Source: a bacterium
GTDB lineage: Bacteria; Myxococcota_A; UBA9160; UBA4427
Length of the DNA: 43,636 bases
Assembly: GCA_030432735.1 (NCBI GenBank)
Contig: JAUIMK010000005.1
Span: 1 to 43,636 of the forward strand
Direction of reading: 5' to 3'
Positions 18,770 through 28,621 of this stretch are shown in pieces (the stretch's first letter is position 1; each line of letters begins with the position of its first letter). The position numbers and the translations under genes were made by a program. Below the pieces are notes generated by a model. It did not search any database. It had not been told where the DNA came from and worked only from the letters and a program-made list of their open reading frames with translations.

Positions 18770-19827
18770 GCGCGACCGGTTCGATCGGGATCGACGGCTT
18801 GACGGCCGTCGTCGACGGCTGGCAGGGGCGTCGCGTGCTCGTCGTCGGGGACCTGATGCTCGACGAGTACCGAGAGGGCGACGTCGAACGGATGAGCCCC
18901 GAGGCGCCGGTGCCGATCGTGCGTGTCGCTTCCCATCGCACGGCGCCGGGCGGCGCGGGGAACGTGGCGCGGAACGTGGTCTCGCTCGGGGCGCGCTGCG
19001 CGCTGGTCGGGGTCGTCGGGCGCGACGCCGAAGGCGAGACGCTCCTCGAGGCGCTGGGCGACGCGGCGATCGAGTCGTCCGGGGTCGTCGCCCTCGCGTC
19101 GCGCCCCACGACCCACAAGCTCCGCATCGCGTCCGGCGATCGACAGATCGTTCGCCTGGATCGGGAGGAGACGCGTGCGCTGCGCGACGACGCGTCGTCG
19201 CGACTGCGCGATGCCTGTCGCCGGGCGATCGAGGGCGCCGACGTCGTCATCCTGCAGGACTACGGCAAGGGACTGCTCGCCGGCGGGCTCTCGGAGTGGA
19301 TCATCGCGCTCGCCCGCGAACGCGAGATCCCCGTCGTCGCCGACCCGAAGGAGAGTCTCTCCTGCTTTCGCGGCGTCGCGCTCGCGAAGCCGAATGCGGC
19401 CGAGGCCCGGGCGCTCGGGGCGCCCCTCGGCGCGGGGGCGGCGGCCGGACGGGCGCTCCTCGAAAAGCTCCGCGAGACGATCGGCGGTGGTGAGATCGTG
19501 GTGACGCGCGGCGCCCGGGGGATGACGGCCCTCGACGCGGCGGGGAACCTGATCGACGTGCCGACGGAGTCGCGGGCGGTCTTCGACGTGCAGGGCGCCG
19601 GGGACACGACGGTGGCCGCACTCGCCCTCGCGAAGGTGGCCCGTGCGTCCCTCGCCGAGGCTTGTATCGTCGCCAACGCCGCCGCGTCGGTCGCCGTCAC
19701 GAAGGTCGGGACCGCGGCGGTTTCGGTGCAGGAGATGCGTGCGCGTCTGCCGAGGGTGCTCGAGGCTTTCCTCGCGACCGCGACGCAGGCGGGCACGGCA
19801 CGGGCAGAGGACGAGAGAAGGTCGTGA
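18766..19827 (+). CDS. rfaE1: D-glycero-beta-D-manno-heptose-7-phosphate kinase (RfaE1/HldE kinase domain)
   Basis: VLVVGDLMLDEYREGDVERMSPEAPVPIVRV, PGGAGNVARNVVSLGARCALVGVVG, PfkB motif DVQGAGDTTVAALALA. Confidence 0.94.
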   Translation: MSATGSIGIDGLTAVVDGWQGRRVLVVGDLMLDEYREGDVERMSPEAPVPIVRVASHRTAPGGAGNVARNVVSLGARCALVGVVGRDAEGETLLEALGDAAIESSGVVALASRPTTHKLRIASGDRQIVRLDREETRALRDDASSRLRDACRRAIEGADVVILQDYGKGLLAGGLSEWIIALAREREIPVVADPKESLSCFRGVALAKPNAAEARALGAPLGAGAAAGRALLEKLRETIGGGEIVVTRGARGMTALDAAGNLIDVPTESRAVFDVQGAGDTTVAALALAKVARASLAEACIVANAAASVAVTKVGTAAVSVQEMRARLPRVLEAFLATATQAGTARAEDERRS

Positions 19828-20711
19828 TCCACAGCATGACGGGATTCGGGCGCGCGACGCGCGAGGACGGCGACGTCGCCCTCGAGGTCGAGGCGCGCAG
19901 CGTGAACCATCGCCACCTCGATCTGCGGATCCGCCTGCCGCGCGCGTTCGCGGACCAGGAGACGCGCCTCAAGCAGCGCGTGTCGGGTCGGCTCTCCCGG
20001 GGCAAGGTCGACGTCACCGTCAACCTGGTCATGGGGCAGGCCACGTCACGTCTCGAGATCGACGAGACGATCGCGGCGCAGTACGTCGACGCCGCGCGCC
20101 GGCTGCGCGAGACCCATGGTCTGGGCGACGGCCTGGACGTGTCGTCGCTCCTCGCGCTGCCCGGCGTGATGAACCTGGTCGAGAACGAGGTCGATCCGGA
20201 CCGCCTGCTCGGCCCTCTCGAAGACGCGCTCGACGAGGCGGTCGACGCGATGATCGCGATGCGCGTGGCGGAGGGCGAGAGCCTGGCGGCCGAGTTCGAG
20301 GGGCGGCTGCAGACCGTGGCCCGCCTCGCCGAGGCCTTCGAGGCCCGCGCGGGGGAGGTGGTGGAGGTCGCCCGGCAGCGTCTGCGCAAACGCGCCGAGC
20401 AGATCGAGCGCGAGGTCGGGCTGATGGACGAGGCGCGCCTGCACCAGGAGATCGTGATCGCCGCGGACCGGCTCGACATCACCGAGGAGCTCGTCCGCCT
20501 GCGAAGCCACGTCGACCAGTTCCGGGAGACCCTCGCGAGCGCGGGGCCCGGGGAGCCGGTGGGGCGCCGGCTCGACTTCCTGCTCCAGGAGCTCGGTCGT
20601 GAGACGAACACCGTGGGCTCCAAGGCGAGCGATGCCCCGCTCGCCCAGGACGTCGTCGAGCTCAAGACCGAGCTCGAGCGCATCCGCGAGCAGGTCCAGA
20701 ATGTCGAGTAG
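19824..20711 (+). CDS. yicC: YicC family endoribonuclease
   Basis: IHSMTGFGRATREDGDVALEVEARSVNHRHLDLRIRLPR; C-terminal REVGLMDEARLHQEIVIAADRLDITEELVRLRSHVDQF...GRRLDFLLQELGRETNTVGSKASD. Confidence 0.95.
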   Translation: MIHSMTGFGRATREDGDVALEVEARSVNHRHLDLRIRLPRAFADQETRLKQRVSGRLSRGKVDVTVNLVMGQATSRLEIDETIAAQYVDAARRLRETHGLGDGLDVSSLLALPGVMNLVENEVDPDRLLGPLEDALDEAVDAMIAMRVAEGESLAAEFEGRLQTVARLAEAFEARAGEVVEVARQRLRKRAEQIEREVGLMDEARLHQEIVIAADRLDITEELVRLRSHVDQFRETLASAGPGEPVGRRLDFLLQELGRETNTVGSKASDAPLAQDVVELKTELERIREQVQNVE

Positions 20712-20801
20712 GGGCGTCGGGTGACCGCAGCGAAGCCGCCTTCGAAGAGTCGCTTCCCCGAGCCGGGCATTCGCGATCGGCACGTCGCGGCCGCGCCGAC
20801 G

Positions 20802-21053
20802 ATGGTGAACATCGGCTATGGCAACCTGGTGACCGCGGCGCGCGTGATCGCGATCGTGTCGCCGAGCTCGTCTCCGATGCGGCGGCTGCGCGAGGAGGCG
20901 GGTCGGAACGGGAAGCTGCTCGACGCGACGGAGGGGCGGCGGACGCGCTCGATCGTCGTGACCGACAGCGACCACGTGATCCTCTCGGCGATCACGCCGG
21001 AGACGATCGCGACCCGTCTGGCCCCGGACTTCGACGGAGAGTCGAACGAGTGA
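20802..21053 (+). CDS. DUF370 / RemA-like regulator
   Basis: [69 protein letters not shown]; between yicC and gmk as in many bacteria. Confidence 0.9.
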   Translation: MVNIGYGNLVTAARVIAIVSPSSSPMRRLREEAGRNGKLLDATEGRRTRSIVVTDSDHVILSAITPETIATRLAPDFDGESNE

Positions 21054-21697
21054 GCGGGACCGCGACGAGAAAGGGGCACGTGTTCGTGGTCGCGGCGCCG
21101 TCCGGCACGGGCAAGACGACGCTCTGCGCGCGGGTGCTCGAAGAGGACCCCGGCCTCACGCTGTCGGTGTCGCACACGACCCGCGCACCGCGCCCGGGAG
21201 AAGTCGACGGCGTCCACTACCACTTCGTCGACGAAGAGGCGTTCCTCGCGCTCCAGCGCCAGGGCGAATTCCTCGAGCATGCGGAATACAACGGCCACAA
21301 CTACGGCACGAGCTGGTCTGCGATCCGGGCCCCGCTCGAAGCGGGCCGCGACGTCGTGCTCGAGATCGAGGTGCAGGGCGCCGAGCAGGTCCGCGAGCGG
21401 ATGCCGGACGCGATCCTGGTCTTCCTTCTGCCGCCGAGCCTGGCGGTTCTCGAGGCGCGGCTTCGGGGCCGGATGACCGACAGCGACGCGGTCATCGCGA
21501 AGCGGCTGGCCCTCGTCGATCGTGAGCTCGCCGCGGCGAAGCACTTCGACTTCGCGATCGTGAACGACGATCTCGAGGTCGCGGTCCGGCAGGTGCTCGA
21601 CGTGATCGAAGCGGTTCGCGCCGGCGAGCGCGAGACGGTGTCCGCCCGCCACGGCCGGGCGCGCGTGTTGGCGGACTGGCAGGCGGCCCAGCGCTAG
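21050..21697 (+). CDS. gmk: Guanylate kinase
   Basis: [55 protein letters not shown]. Confidence 0.96.
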   Translation: MSGTATRKGHVFVVAAPSGTGKTTLCARVLEEDPGLTLSVSHTTRAPRPGEVDGVHYHFVDEEAFLALQRQGEFLEHAEYNGHNYGTSWSAIRAPLEAGRDVVLEIEVQGAEQVRERMPDAILVFLLPPSLAVLEARLRGRMTDSDAVIAKRLALVDRELAAAKHFDFAIVNDDLEVAVRQVLDVIEAVRAGERETVSARHGRARVLADWQAAQR

Positions 21698-21856
21698 CCG
21701 TTCCGTTCGGGCCGCTCGTTTGCCCGTCGGGGAGGCGGTCTGTACCCTGGGATCGCCCCACTCCTCGGGAGGTAGGCGCCAACCGCCCGTTTCTCTTGAG
21801 GAAACCGTCGGGCGCGTCGGGTGCTCGGCCCGGGCCCCGACCAGGCGACCCCTCGC

Positions 21857-24049
21857 ATGCTGCGGTTCAACGACATCGTCGACCAGATGCTCGAATACGC
21901 TCCGGACACGGACGTCGAGCGTCTCCAGCGCGCCTACGTCTTCACCGCCAAGGTCCACGACGGGCAGGAACGCCTCTCGGGCGAGCCCTACCTGATCCAC
22001 CCGCTCGAGGTGGCGGGGATCCTCCTCGAGCTGCGCGTCGACGAGGACACGATCATCGCCGGACTCCTCCACGACACCCTGGAGGACACGCTCACGACCC
22101 GCGAGGAGATCGAGCGGCTCTTCGGTGAACGCGTCGCCTTCCTCGTCGAGGGGCTGACGAAGATCGCGCGGATCGAGTTCCGCAGCGCCCGGGAACGGCA
22201 GGCGGAGAACTTCCGCAAGATGCTGATCGCGATGTCCGAGGACATCCGGATCCTGATGATCAAGCTCTCCGACCGTCTGCACAACATGCGGACGATCCAG
22301 TACATGAAGGAGGAGAGCCGTCGGCGCATCGCGCAGGAGACGATGGACATCTACGTCCCGCTGGCCCACCGCCTGGGCGTGTACTGGATGAAGCAGGAGC
22401 TCGAGGACCACGCCTTCCGCTGTCTCGAGCCGGATGCGGCGGCGGAGCTCGAGGCGCAGCTCCACGTCGCCCGGGACGAGCGAGAGACCTACATCGAGAG
22501 CGTGATCGGCGTGATCTCGGCGAAGCTCGCCGAGGTCGGGATCTCCGCGGAGGTCCTCGGTCGCGTGAAGGACATCTCTTCGATCTACGCGAAGATGAAG
22601 AGCCAGGACCTCGAGATCGAGCAGATCTACGATGCGATCGGCTTCCGGGTCGTCGTCGATCAGAAGATCGAGGACTGTTATGCGGTGCTCGGACAGATCC
22701 ACTCGATGTGGCCGCCGGTTCCGAATCGCTTCAAGGACTACATCGCGCTGCCCAAGCCGAACGGCTACCGCTCGCTCCACACGACCGTGATCGGCGAGTT
22801 CGGGGAGCGGATGGAGGTCCAGATCCGGACCCGCGAGATGAATCGGGATGCCGAGCTCGGGATCGCGGCCCATTGGAAATACAAGGAAGGGCGGATCGGA
22901 CCCGAGAGCGACGATTCGAAGTTCGATTGGCTGCGGCAGCTGATCGAGTGGCAGAAGGAGCTCTCCGATCCGCACGAGTTTCTCGACGCGGTGAAGCTCG
23001 ATCTCTTTCCGAACGAGGTCTTCGTCTTCACGCCGACCGGCGAGGTGATCAACCTGATGGCCGGGGCGACGCCGATCGACTTCGCCTACGCGATTCACAG
23101 CGAGGTCGGATCGCATTGTTCGGGCGCGAAGGTGAACGGCCGGCTCGTCCCGCTTCGCACGCGCCTGCGCGACGGCGACACCGTCGAGATCATGACCCGC
23201 GCGAACCAGGTCCCGCGCAAGGACTGGCTCGAGTTCGCGGTCTCGAGCAAGGCGCGGAACCACATCCGCCACGCGATCCGGCAGGCGGGGAAGGAGCGCG
23301 CGATCAACCTCGGGCGCGACATCCTGAGCCGCGAGCTGAAGAAGGCGGATCTCACCCTCGCGTCCGTCCACGAAGACGGATCCCTCGACCGCTACGTGGA
23401 GCACGAGTTCGGCGGCAAATCCGTCGACGACCTCTTTGCCGCGGTCAGCTACGGCAAGGTCGCCGCGAGCGCGCTGGTCCGGAAGCTCGCGGGCCAGGAG
23501 GCGCCGGAGCCGACGACCAGCGCCGCCGCGAACGTCGTGCCCAAGCGAATCCGGCGTCTCTTCCAGCGGGAGCGCCGCAAGTCGGATTCCGGGGTTCGCG
23601 TCTCCGGGACCTCCGACGTGATGGTCCGTTTCGCGGGATGCTGCGAGCCGCTGCCCGGAGACGAGATCATCGGCTTCGTGACGCGGGGCCGCGGCGTGAC
23701 GGTCCACACCCGAGGCTGCGTCAAGGTCTTCGCGCTCGACCCCGAGCGCCGCATCGAGGTCGACTGGGACGAGGAGAGCGACGCCCGCCGCGCGATCGCG
23801 ATCCGCGTGCTCTGTCGCGACGAGCCGGGGCTGCTGGCGAAGATCACGAACACGATCTCCGCCGCATCGATCAACATCGGCTCCGCCCGGGTCTCGACGG
23901 CGGACGCGGAGGGATCGGGCGCCTCGACCGGAGAGGGGGCCGAGCTGACCTTCGAGCTCTGGGTCCAGGACGTGGAAACGCTCTCCAAGCTCATGCGGGA
24001 GATCCGGCGCGTGAGAGGCGTGCGGAGCGTGGAGCGCGTACGGGGCTAG
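21857..24049 (+). CDS. spoT: Bifunctional (p)ppGpp synthetase/hydrolase (RelA/SpoT)
   Basis: HD domain (GLLHDTLED), synthetase (GYRSLHTTVIGEFGERMEVQIRTREMNRDAELGIAAHWKYKEG), TGS, C-terminal ACT; ATG at 21857. Confidence 0.95.
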   Translation: MLRFNDIVDQMLEYAPDTDVERLQRAYVFTAKVHDGQERLSGEPYLIHPLEVAGILLELRVDEDTIIAGLLHDTLEDTLTTREEIERLFGERVAFLVEGLTKIARIEFRSARERQAENFRKMLIAMSEDIRILMIKLSDRLHNMRTIQYMKEESRRRIAQETMDIYVPLAHRLGVYWMKQELEDHAFRCLEPDAAAELEAQLHVARDERETYIESVIGVISAKLAEVGISAEVLGRVKDISSIYAKMKSQDLEIEQIYDAIGFRVVVDQKIEDCYAVLGQIHSMWPPVPNRFKDYIALPKPNGYRSLHTTVIGEFGERMEVQIRTREMNRDAELGIAAHWKYKEGRIGPESDDSKFDWLRQLIEWQKELSDPHEFLDAVKLDLFPNEVFVFTPTGEVINLMAGATPIDFAYAIHSEVGSHCSGAKVNGRLVPLRTRLRDGDTVEIMTRANQVPRKDWLEFAVSSKARNHIRHAIRQAGKERAINLGRDILSRELKKADLTLASVHEDGSLDRYVEHEFGGKSVDDLFAAVSYGKVAASALVRKLAGQEAPEPTTSAAANVVPKRIRRLFQRERRKSDSGVRVSGTSDVMVRFAGCCEPLPGDEIIGFVTRGRGVTVHTRGCVKVFALDPERRIEVDWDEESDARRAIAIRVLCRDEPGLLAKITNTISAASINIGSARVSTADAEGSGASTGEGAELTFELWVQDVETLSKLMREIRRVRGVRSVERVRG

Positions 24050-24113
24050 CGCGTGGGCGTCCGGGGCCGGGGCGTGCGGAGCGCGTTCCGCGCCGGATGT
24101 CCGACGCGCGTCG

Positions 24114-25928
24114 TCAGGCGGCCTGGGCGCCGATGAGGTCCCGGTAGACCCCCGGGCGTGCGGCGAGCTCTTCGTGGGTGCCCGACTGCACGATGCGCCC
24201 ACCGTCGAGCACCACGATCCGATCGGCGCGTCGGATCGTCGAGAGGCGGTGGGCGACCAGGAAGATCGTGCGCTCGCCGCGCAGGGATTCGATCGCGTCC
24301 TGGACGGCAGCTTCGGTTCTTGCGTCGAGGGCGCTCGTCGCCTCGTCGAAGATCAGGATCGCCGGGTCGGCCAGGATCGCGCGGGCGATCGTCAGGCGCT
24401 GACGTTGTCCGCCGGAGAGGCGGAGACCGAATTCGCCGACGGTCGTGTCGTAGCCGTCGGGGAGCGCGCGGACGAACTCGTCGGCGGAGGCGGCTCGCGC
24501 GGCGGCGCGGATCTCTTCGTCGGTCGCGTCGCGCCGGCCGTAGCGGATGTTCTCCGCGACGGAGACGTCGAAGAGAAAGGGCTCCTGCGTGACCACCGCG
24601 ACGTGGTCGAGGAAGGATCGGCGTGCGTAGTCGCGGAGATCGATGCCGTCGATCTCGATCGCGCCCCGGGTGGGATCGTGGAAGCGGAGCACGAGATCCA
24701 TCAGGGTGGACTTGCCCGTTCCGGTCCGGCCGACGAAGGCGACGACTTCGCCGGGGGCGACCTCGAGGTCGATGCCCTGCAGGATCGGATCGTCTCCGTA
24801 GTCGAAGTGGACGTCGCGAAAGACGATGCGATGCCGAAGGCCTTCCATGGCTCGCGCGCCGGGGGCGTCCGGCGGCTCGTCTTCGAGGTCGAGCACCTGG
24901 AACACGCGTCGCGCGCCGGCGCTGGCCTCGATGATCTTGGGGTAGTGCTGGATCAGCGTCTTGAGGGGCTTGTAGAGGATCCCCAGACAGGCGCCGAACT
25001 GGAAGAGTACGCCGAGGGAGAGACGTTCGTCGAGGACGGCCCAGAGACCGACGCCGAGGACGATGCAGGCGATCAGCGGGTTCACGAGCTCGCCGACCGC
25101 CCGGGACGCGACACCGTTCCAGACGACCTTCATGTGGCGGCGGAAGTATTTGCCGGTCTGGATCGTGTAGGCGGACTCCTCGACGTCCTGTCCCTGGAAG
25201 GCCTTGATGACCTTGATGCCGGAGAGGATCGCGAGGAGCCGCTGGGAGAGGTCGCCCTGGGTCTCCTGACGGCGCTGCGACTGGGTCTGGACGCGCTTTC
25301 CGAAATAGGAGAGGACGACGAGCAGGACGGGCATGCCGAGGAGGGTCAGCGACGCGAGCTGCCAGCTGGTCGCGACGAGGGCGACGAAGCCCATCAGGAC
25401 GATCTGGGAGTTGAGGATCACTTCGTTGAAGACGAGGAGGACGGCCTGGCTGGCGAGCTGCGCATCGGTCAGGGCGCGGGCCAGGAAGTCTCCGCTCGTT
25501 CCGCTCCGGTGGGCGCGGAGGGGCGCGGCCAGGAGTCGGCGGGCGATGTCCTGGTCGAGATCCCGCCGCACGCTCGCGACGACCCAGTGGGCCGAGTACG
25601 AGCGGAAGAAGACGGCGAAGGGTTGGATCACGTACGTGACGGCGTAGAGCAGCGCGAGGTCGAGCGCGATCGACTCGAGGTCGCCGGCGCCGGCGCGGCC
25701 GCTCGAGAAGGGAACGACCACTTCGTCGAGACTCGGCTGGATCAACCAGGCGCGCCCGTATCGGACACCCGCGACGATCAGACCGAGGACGAAGAGGGCG
25801 GCGATCACGAAGCCGTAGGGGCGGGCCCGTCGCAGCAGGCGCCAGAGCAGCGCGCTCGCGGAGGCCGGCTTCGCCGCGGGCGCAGGGCTCACGGGGTCGG
25901 CGGGGCGGGCTCCAGCAGAAGGGGACAT
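24114..25928 (-). CDS. MsbA-like ABC transporter (permease-ATPase fusion)
   Basis: Walker A GRTGTGKST, LSGGQRQRLTIARAI, ILIFDEATSALDARTE, VAHRLSTIRRAD; six TMs. Upstream alternative start 25970. Confidence 0.9.
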   Translation of the reverse strand: MSPSAGARPADPVSPAPAAKPASASALLWRLLRRARPYGFVIAALFVLGLIVAGVRYGRAWLIQPSLDEVVVPFSSGRAGAGDLESIALDLALLYAVTYVIQPFAVFFRSYSAHWVVASVRRDLDQDIARRLLAAPLRAHRSGTSGDFLARALTDAQLASQAVLLVFNEVILNSQIVLMGFVALVATSWQLASLTLLGMPVLLVVLSYFGKRVQTQSQRRQETQGDLSQRLLAILSGIKVIKAFQGQDVEESAYTIQTGKYFRRHMKVVWNGVASRAVGELVNPLIACIVLGVGLWAVLDERLSLGVLFQFGACLGILYKPLKTLIQHYPKIIEASAGARRVFQVLDLEDEPPDAPGARAMEGLRHRIVFRDVHFDYGDDPILQGIDLEVAPGEVVAFVGRTGTGKSTLMDLVLRFHDPTRGAIEIDGIDLRDYARRSFLDHVAVVTQEPFLFDVSVAENIRYGRRDATDEEIRAAARAASADEFVRALPDGYDTTVGEFGLRLSGGQRQRLTIARAILADPAILIFDEATSALDARTEAAVQDAIESLRGERTIFLVAHRLSTIRRADRIVVLDGGRIVQSGTHEELAARPGVYRDLIGAQAA

Positions 25929-25938
25929 CGGAGGTCCG

Positions 25939-27393
25939 TCAGGCGAGCTCGGCGGCGATCGCGTCGCCACCGCGCCAGCCCAGCAGGAGATCGCCCTCGA
26001 GCCCGAGCCCCCCCGCCGCCGCGCGGTCGAGGCAGTAGACGGTCGGGCGGGTCGAGCGGCGGAGGTCGATGTCGGCGGGCCAACCCCGATCCGGCGACGC
26101 CGACTCGAGCCAGCCGTCGTCGCTGTCCCATTCGGGTCGCTCGTAGTCGATCGAGACGAGGTCGTCTCCGCAGAAGGGCATCAGCGAGCGGAGCCGATCG
26201 GCGATGTCCGAGCGAAGCGAGGACAAGCGCGCTTCCAGGTCCGCGGGCGTGGCGGCCGGGAGGACCGCTCGGGCGACGAGGTCGACGTGGGAAGGTCGGG
26301 TCTGGCAGGGGAAGGCGGTAACGGAGGCGGTCGGTGTGGTCGTCCCGTCCGGCCCCTCGGTTCCGGGCAGGATCACCCGTGCGCCCATCCCCTCCGGCAG
26401 GACGCGGGTCGGAACCCGGAAGAGGAACACGCCGCGATAGGCGCGCGGCCCGGGCCGGTCGAGCACGCTCGGGGCTGGCCTGAGAGGGGCGTCCCCATAC
26501 GTGTCCCGCAGCGCGGTCGAGGCGGCACCGAGGACGAGGCATCGGCCCAGCCAGATCTCCCCGGTCCGCGACACCCGGATGCCCGGCTGGCCTGCGACCT
26601 GGACCAGCTCGAATTCGCCCGGAGCGATCCGCATGTCGCCGTAGAGCGAGGTCACGCGTTTGCGGAAGAGGTCGACCAGCCAGGGCGGATCGTCCGCGAA
26701 GCCGGCGCCCCCCGCGAGTCCGAGTCCCAGGAGGCGCGCTCGCGCCTCCGGGGCGACGGCGTCGTCCGCGGCGTTCGACAGGGCGCGGATCTGGGCCGCG
26801 ATCACCCGGGCCAGCGGCCCCGTCGCTCCGGTGACTTCGGCGGGTAGACCCCGGCGCGCCCGCCCGCCCTCTGCCGACTGGGGAAGGCCCCCGGGCGGGA
26901 GGGTGACGGCTCCGCTCGCGCGGCGACCGATGCGGACGAAGGGCGCCTCGTAGAGCAGGGCGCGCTCCGCTTCGGCGGCCTCGACGAGGCGGCGGATCAG
27001 CTGTTGGGCATCGTCGGGCTTCGCGAGCCCCCACGCGACGAACTCGTCGGCGGTGTCGAGGGGCTGGCCGATGTCGACGCGGATCGGGTCGGCGAGGACT
27101 TGATAGGCGAGGCGTTCGTTGCCGATCCGCCGGCGGTCGATCAGCGGAACCGTCAGCGCGCGCAGCGTCGCGTCGAGCAGGCCCTGGTCGCGCAGCCCGC
27201 CCAGGAAGAAGGGCTCCTTCAACGCCGGAGGCAGGGTCGCGCGGGCCTCCTCTTCGACGACGAGAACCCGCTGTCCTGCGGCACTGATCCTCGCCGCGGC
27301 CACGAGGGCCGCCAGCCCACTCCCGAGCACGAGCGCATCCCATCGCCGCGCCCGCGGTGCCTCACTCGGGTCGAGTGTCGGGATTTCGACCAT
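25939..27393 (-). CDS. FAD/NAD(P)-binding oxidoreductase, phytoene-dehydrogenase-like
   Basis: N-terminal dinucleotide-binding motif WDALVLGSGLAALVAAARISAAGQRVLVVEEE; reads through without interruption, unlike the alternative frame 25889..27343. Confidence 0.72.
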   Translation of the reverse strand: MVEIPTLDPSEAPRARRWDALVLGSGLAALVAAARISAAGQRVLVVEEEARATLPPALKEPFFLGGLRDQGLLDATLRALTVPLIDRRRIGNERLAYQVLADPIRVDIGQPLDTADEFVAWGLAKPDDAQQLIRRLVEAAEAERALLYEAPFVRIGRRASGAVTLPPGGLPQSAEGGRARRGLPAEVTGATGPLARVIAAQIRALSNAADDAVAPEARARLLGLGLAGGAGFADDPPWLVDLFRKRVTSLYGDMRIAPGEFELVQVAGQPGIRVSRTGEIWLGRCLVLGAASTALRDTYGDAPLRPAPSVLDRPGPRAYRGVFLFRVPTRVLPEGMGARVILPGTEGPDGTTTPTASVTAFPCQTRPSHVDLVARAVLPAATPADLEARLSSLRSDIADRLRSLMPFCGDDLVSIDYERPEWDSDDGWLESASPDRGWPADIDLRRSTRPTVYCLDRAAAGGLGLEGDLLLGWRGGDAIAAELA

Positions 27394-27397
27394 TCGC

Positions 27398-28516
27398 TCA
27401 GCCAGTCAGGAATCCGGGATCGAAGAGGATCGCCGGCTCGTCCTCGGTCTTTCGCTCGATCGTGCCGATCCGGTGGCCGCGCTCGCCGAGGCCGCGGAGG
27501 CGGTCGAGCACGTCTTCGGCCTGCTCCTCCGGCACGACGACGATCATGCCGATCCCGCAGTTGAAGACACGGAGCAGCTCGGTCTCCGGCAGGTTGCCCT
27601 CGCGGGCGATCCAGTCGTAGACCTCGGGACGGGGCCAGGCCCGGGTGTCGACCCGCGCGCGCACGCCGGCGGGCAACACCCGCGGAATGTTCCCCTCGAA
27701 GCCGCCGCCGGTCACGTGGACCATGCCGTGGACGTCGAAGTCGCGGATCAGGTTGAGCAGCGGCTTCACGTAGATCCGGGTCGGAGCGAGGAGGGCGCTC
27801 GCGAGGCTCGTGCGCATCCCCTCCGGCTCGGCGAAGAGGTCGAACCGGCCGCTCTCGAGGCCCGCGTCGAGGACCGAGCGCACCAGCGAGTAGCCGTTGC
27901 TGTGGAAGCCGCTCGAGGCGAGCCCGATCAGGACGTCGCCGTCGGAGATCGTCGAGCCGTCGATCACGCTCTCGCGTTCGACGACGCCCACGGAGAACCC
28001 GACGATCTCGAGCTCGCCCTTGGGATAGATACCGGGCATCGTCGCCGTCTCGCCCCCGAGCAGCGCGCAGCCCGCCCGCTTGCACCCTTCGACCACGCCG
28101 CGCAGGGCATCGGAGGCGGTGCCCGTCTCGAGGTCGCCCATCGCGATGTAGTCGAGGAAGATGAGGGGCTCGGCGCCCTGCACCACGAGGTCGTTCACGA
28201 CCATCGCGACGCAGTCGATCCCGATCGTGTCGTAGCGTCCGATCTGGGCAGCGAGCTTGAGCTTGGTTCCGACGCCGTCCGTCGCGGCCACGAAGATCGG
28301 ATTCTTGTACCGCTCCGGGGCCTTGAACATGCCCGCGAAGCCACCGATCGTGGAGAGGACCTCGGGGCGGAACGTGCCCTTGGCGATCTCCTTGACGTCG
28401 TCGATGAACGCTTCGTCGTGGTCGAGGTCGACGCCGGCCGCCGCGTACGCGGGGGCAGAAGTCCGGGTGAAGGACTCGTCCGTGGGCGTCTTCGGGTCGT
28501 CGGGGGTACGGCTCAC
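27398..28516 (-). CDS. purM: Phosphoribosylformylglycinamidine cyclo-ligase
   Basis: AYAAAGVDLDHDEAFIDDVKEIAKGT, VAATDGVGTKLKLAAQIGRYDTIGIDCVAMVVNDLVVQGAEPLIFLDYIA, LLGGETATMPGIY; GTG at 28516. Confidence 0.96.
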   Translation of the reverse strand: MSRTPDDPKTPTDESFTRTSAPAYAAAGVDLDHDEAFIDDVKEIAKGTFRPEVLSTIGGFAGMFKAPERYKNPIFVAATDGVGTKLKLAAQIGRYDTIGIDCVAMVVNDLVVQGAEPLIFLDYIAMGDLETGTASDALRGVVEGCKRAGCALLGGETATMPGIYPKGELEIVGFSVGVVERESVIDGSTISDGDVLIGLASSGFHSNGYSLVRSVLDAGLESGRFDLFAEPEGMRTSLASALLAPTRIYVKPLLNLIRDFDVHGMVHVTGGGFEGNIPRVLPAGVRARVDTRAWPRPEVYDWIAREGNLPETELLRVFNCGIGMIVVVPEEQAEDVLDRLRGLGERGHRIGTIERKTEDEPAILFDPGFLTG

Positions 28517-28553
28517 GGCGCAGTGATAGGGCAAAGCCCTCCGCCCCGCCAAT

Positions 28554-28565
28554 CCGGACGTCCGG
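28554..28565. promoter_or_regulatory. Perfect 12-bp palindrome in the purM/GT divergent intergenic region
   Basis: CCGGACGTCCGG equals its own reverse complement. Confidence 0.45.
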
Positions 28566-28604
28566 TGCTGCGGAACGCGGGGCCTGCGGGGCTCGAGTGC
28601 GTCG

Positions 28605-28621
28605 CGGAACGGACCGTTCCG
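28605..28621. promoter_or_regulatory. 17-nt dyad (operator-like) in the purM/GT divergent intergenic region
   Basis: CGGAACGG-A-CCGTTCCG, perfect 8-bp arms. Confidence 0.5.

Noticed and set aside
24050-24113. GCGGA-GCGCGT-TCCGC hairpin as a bidirectional terminator between spoT and the MsbA-like gene
   Set aside because: Stem is short and there is no U-tract on either strand; not distinguishable from GC-rich background.
20816-24202. 1128-aa minus ORF over remA-gmk-spoT, and similar long minus ORFs over the ABC and ALDH genes (29322..31355, 31084..33168, 33153..35315)
   Set aside because: Spans several well-identified plus-strand genes; composition (D/R/H/L-rich) typical of codon-bias shadows.
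25889-27343. Alternative 484-aa minus ORF overlapping the FAD oxidoreductase
   Set aside because: Arg/Pro/Gly-rich frame without a fold signature; the 25939..27393 frame has a proper dinucleotide-binding N-terminus.
28588-28605. CCTGCGGGGCTCGAG as a further copy of the hairpin repeat
   Set aside because: One base shorter in the loop and no matching stem; too degenerate to include.
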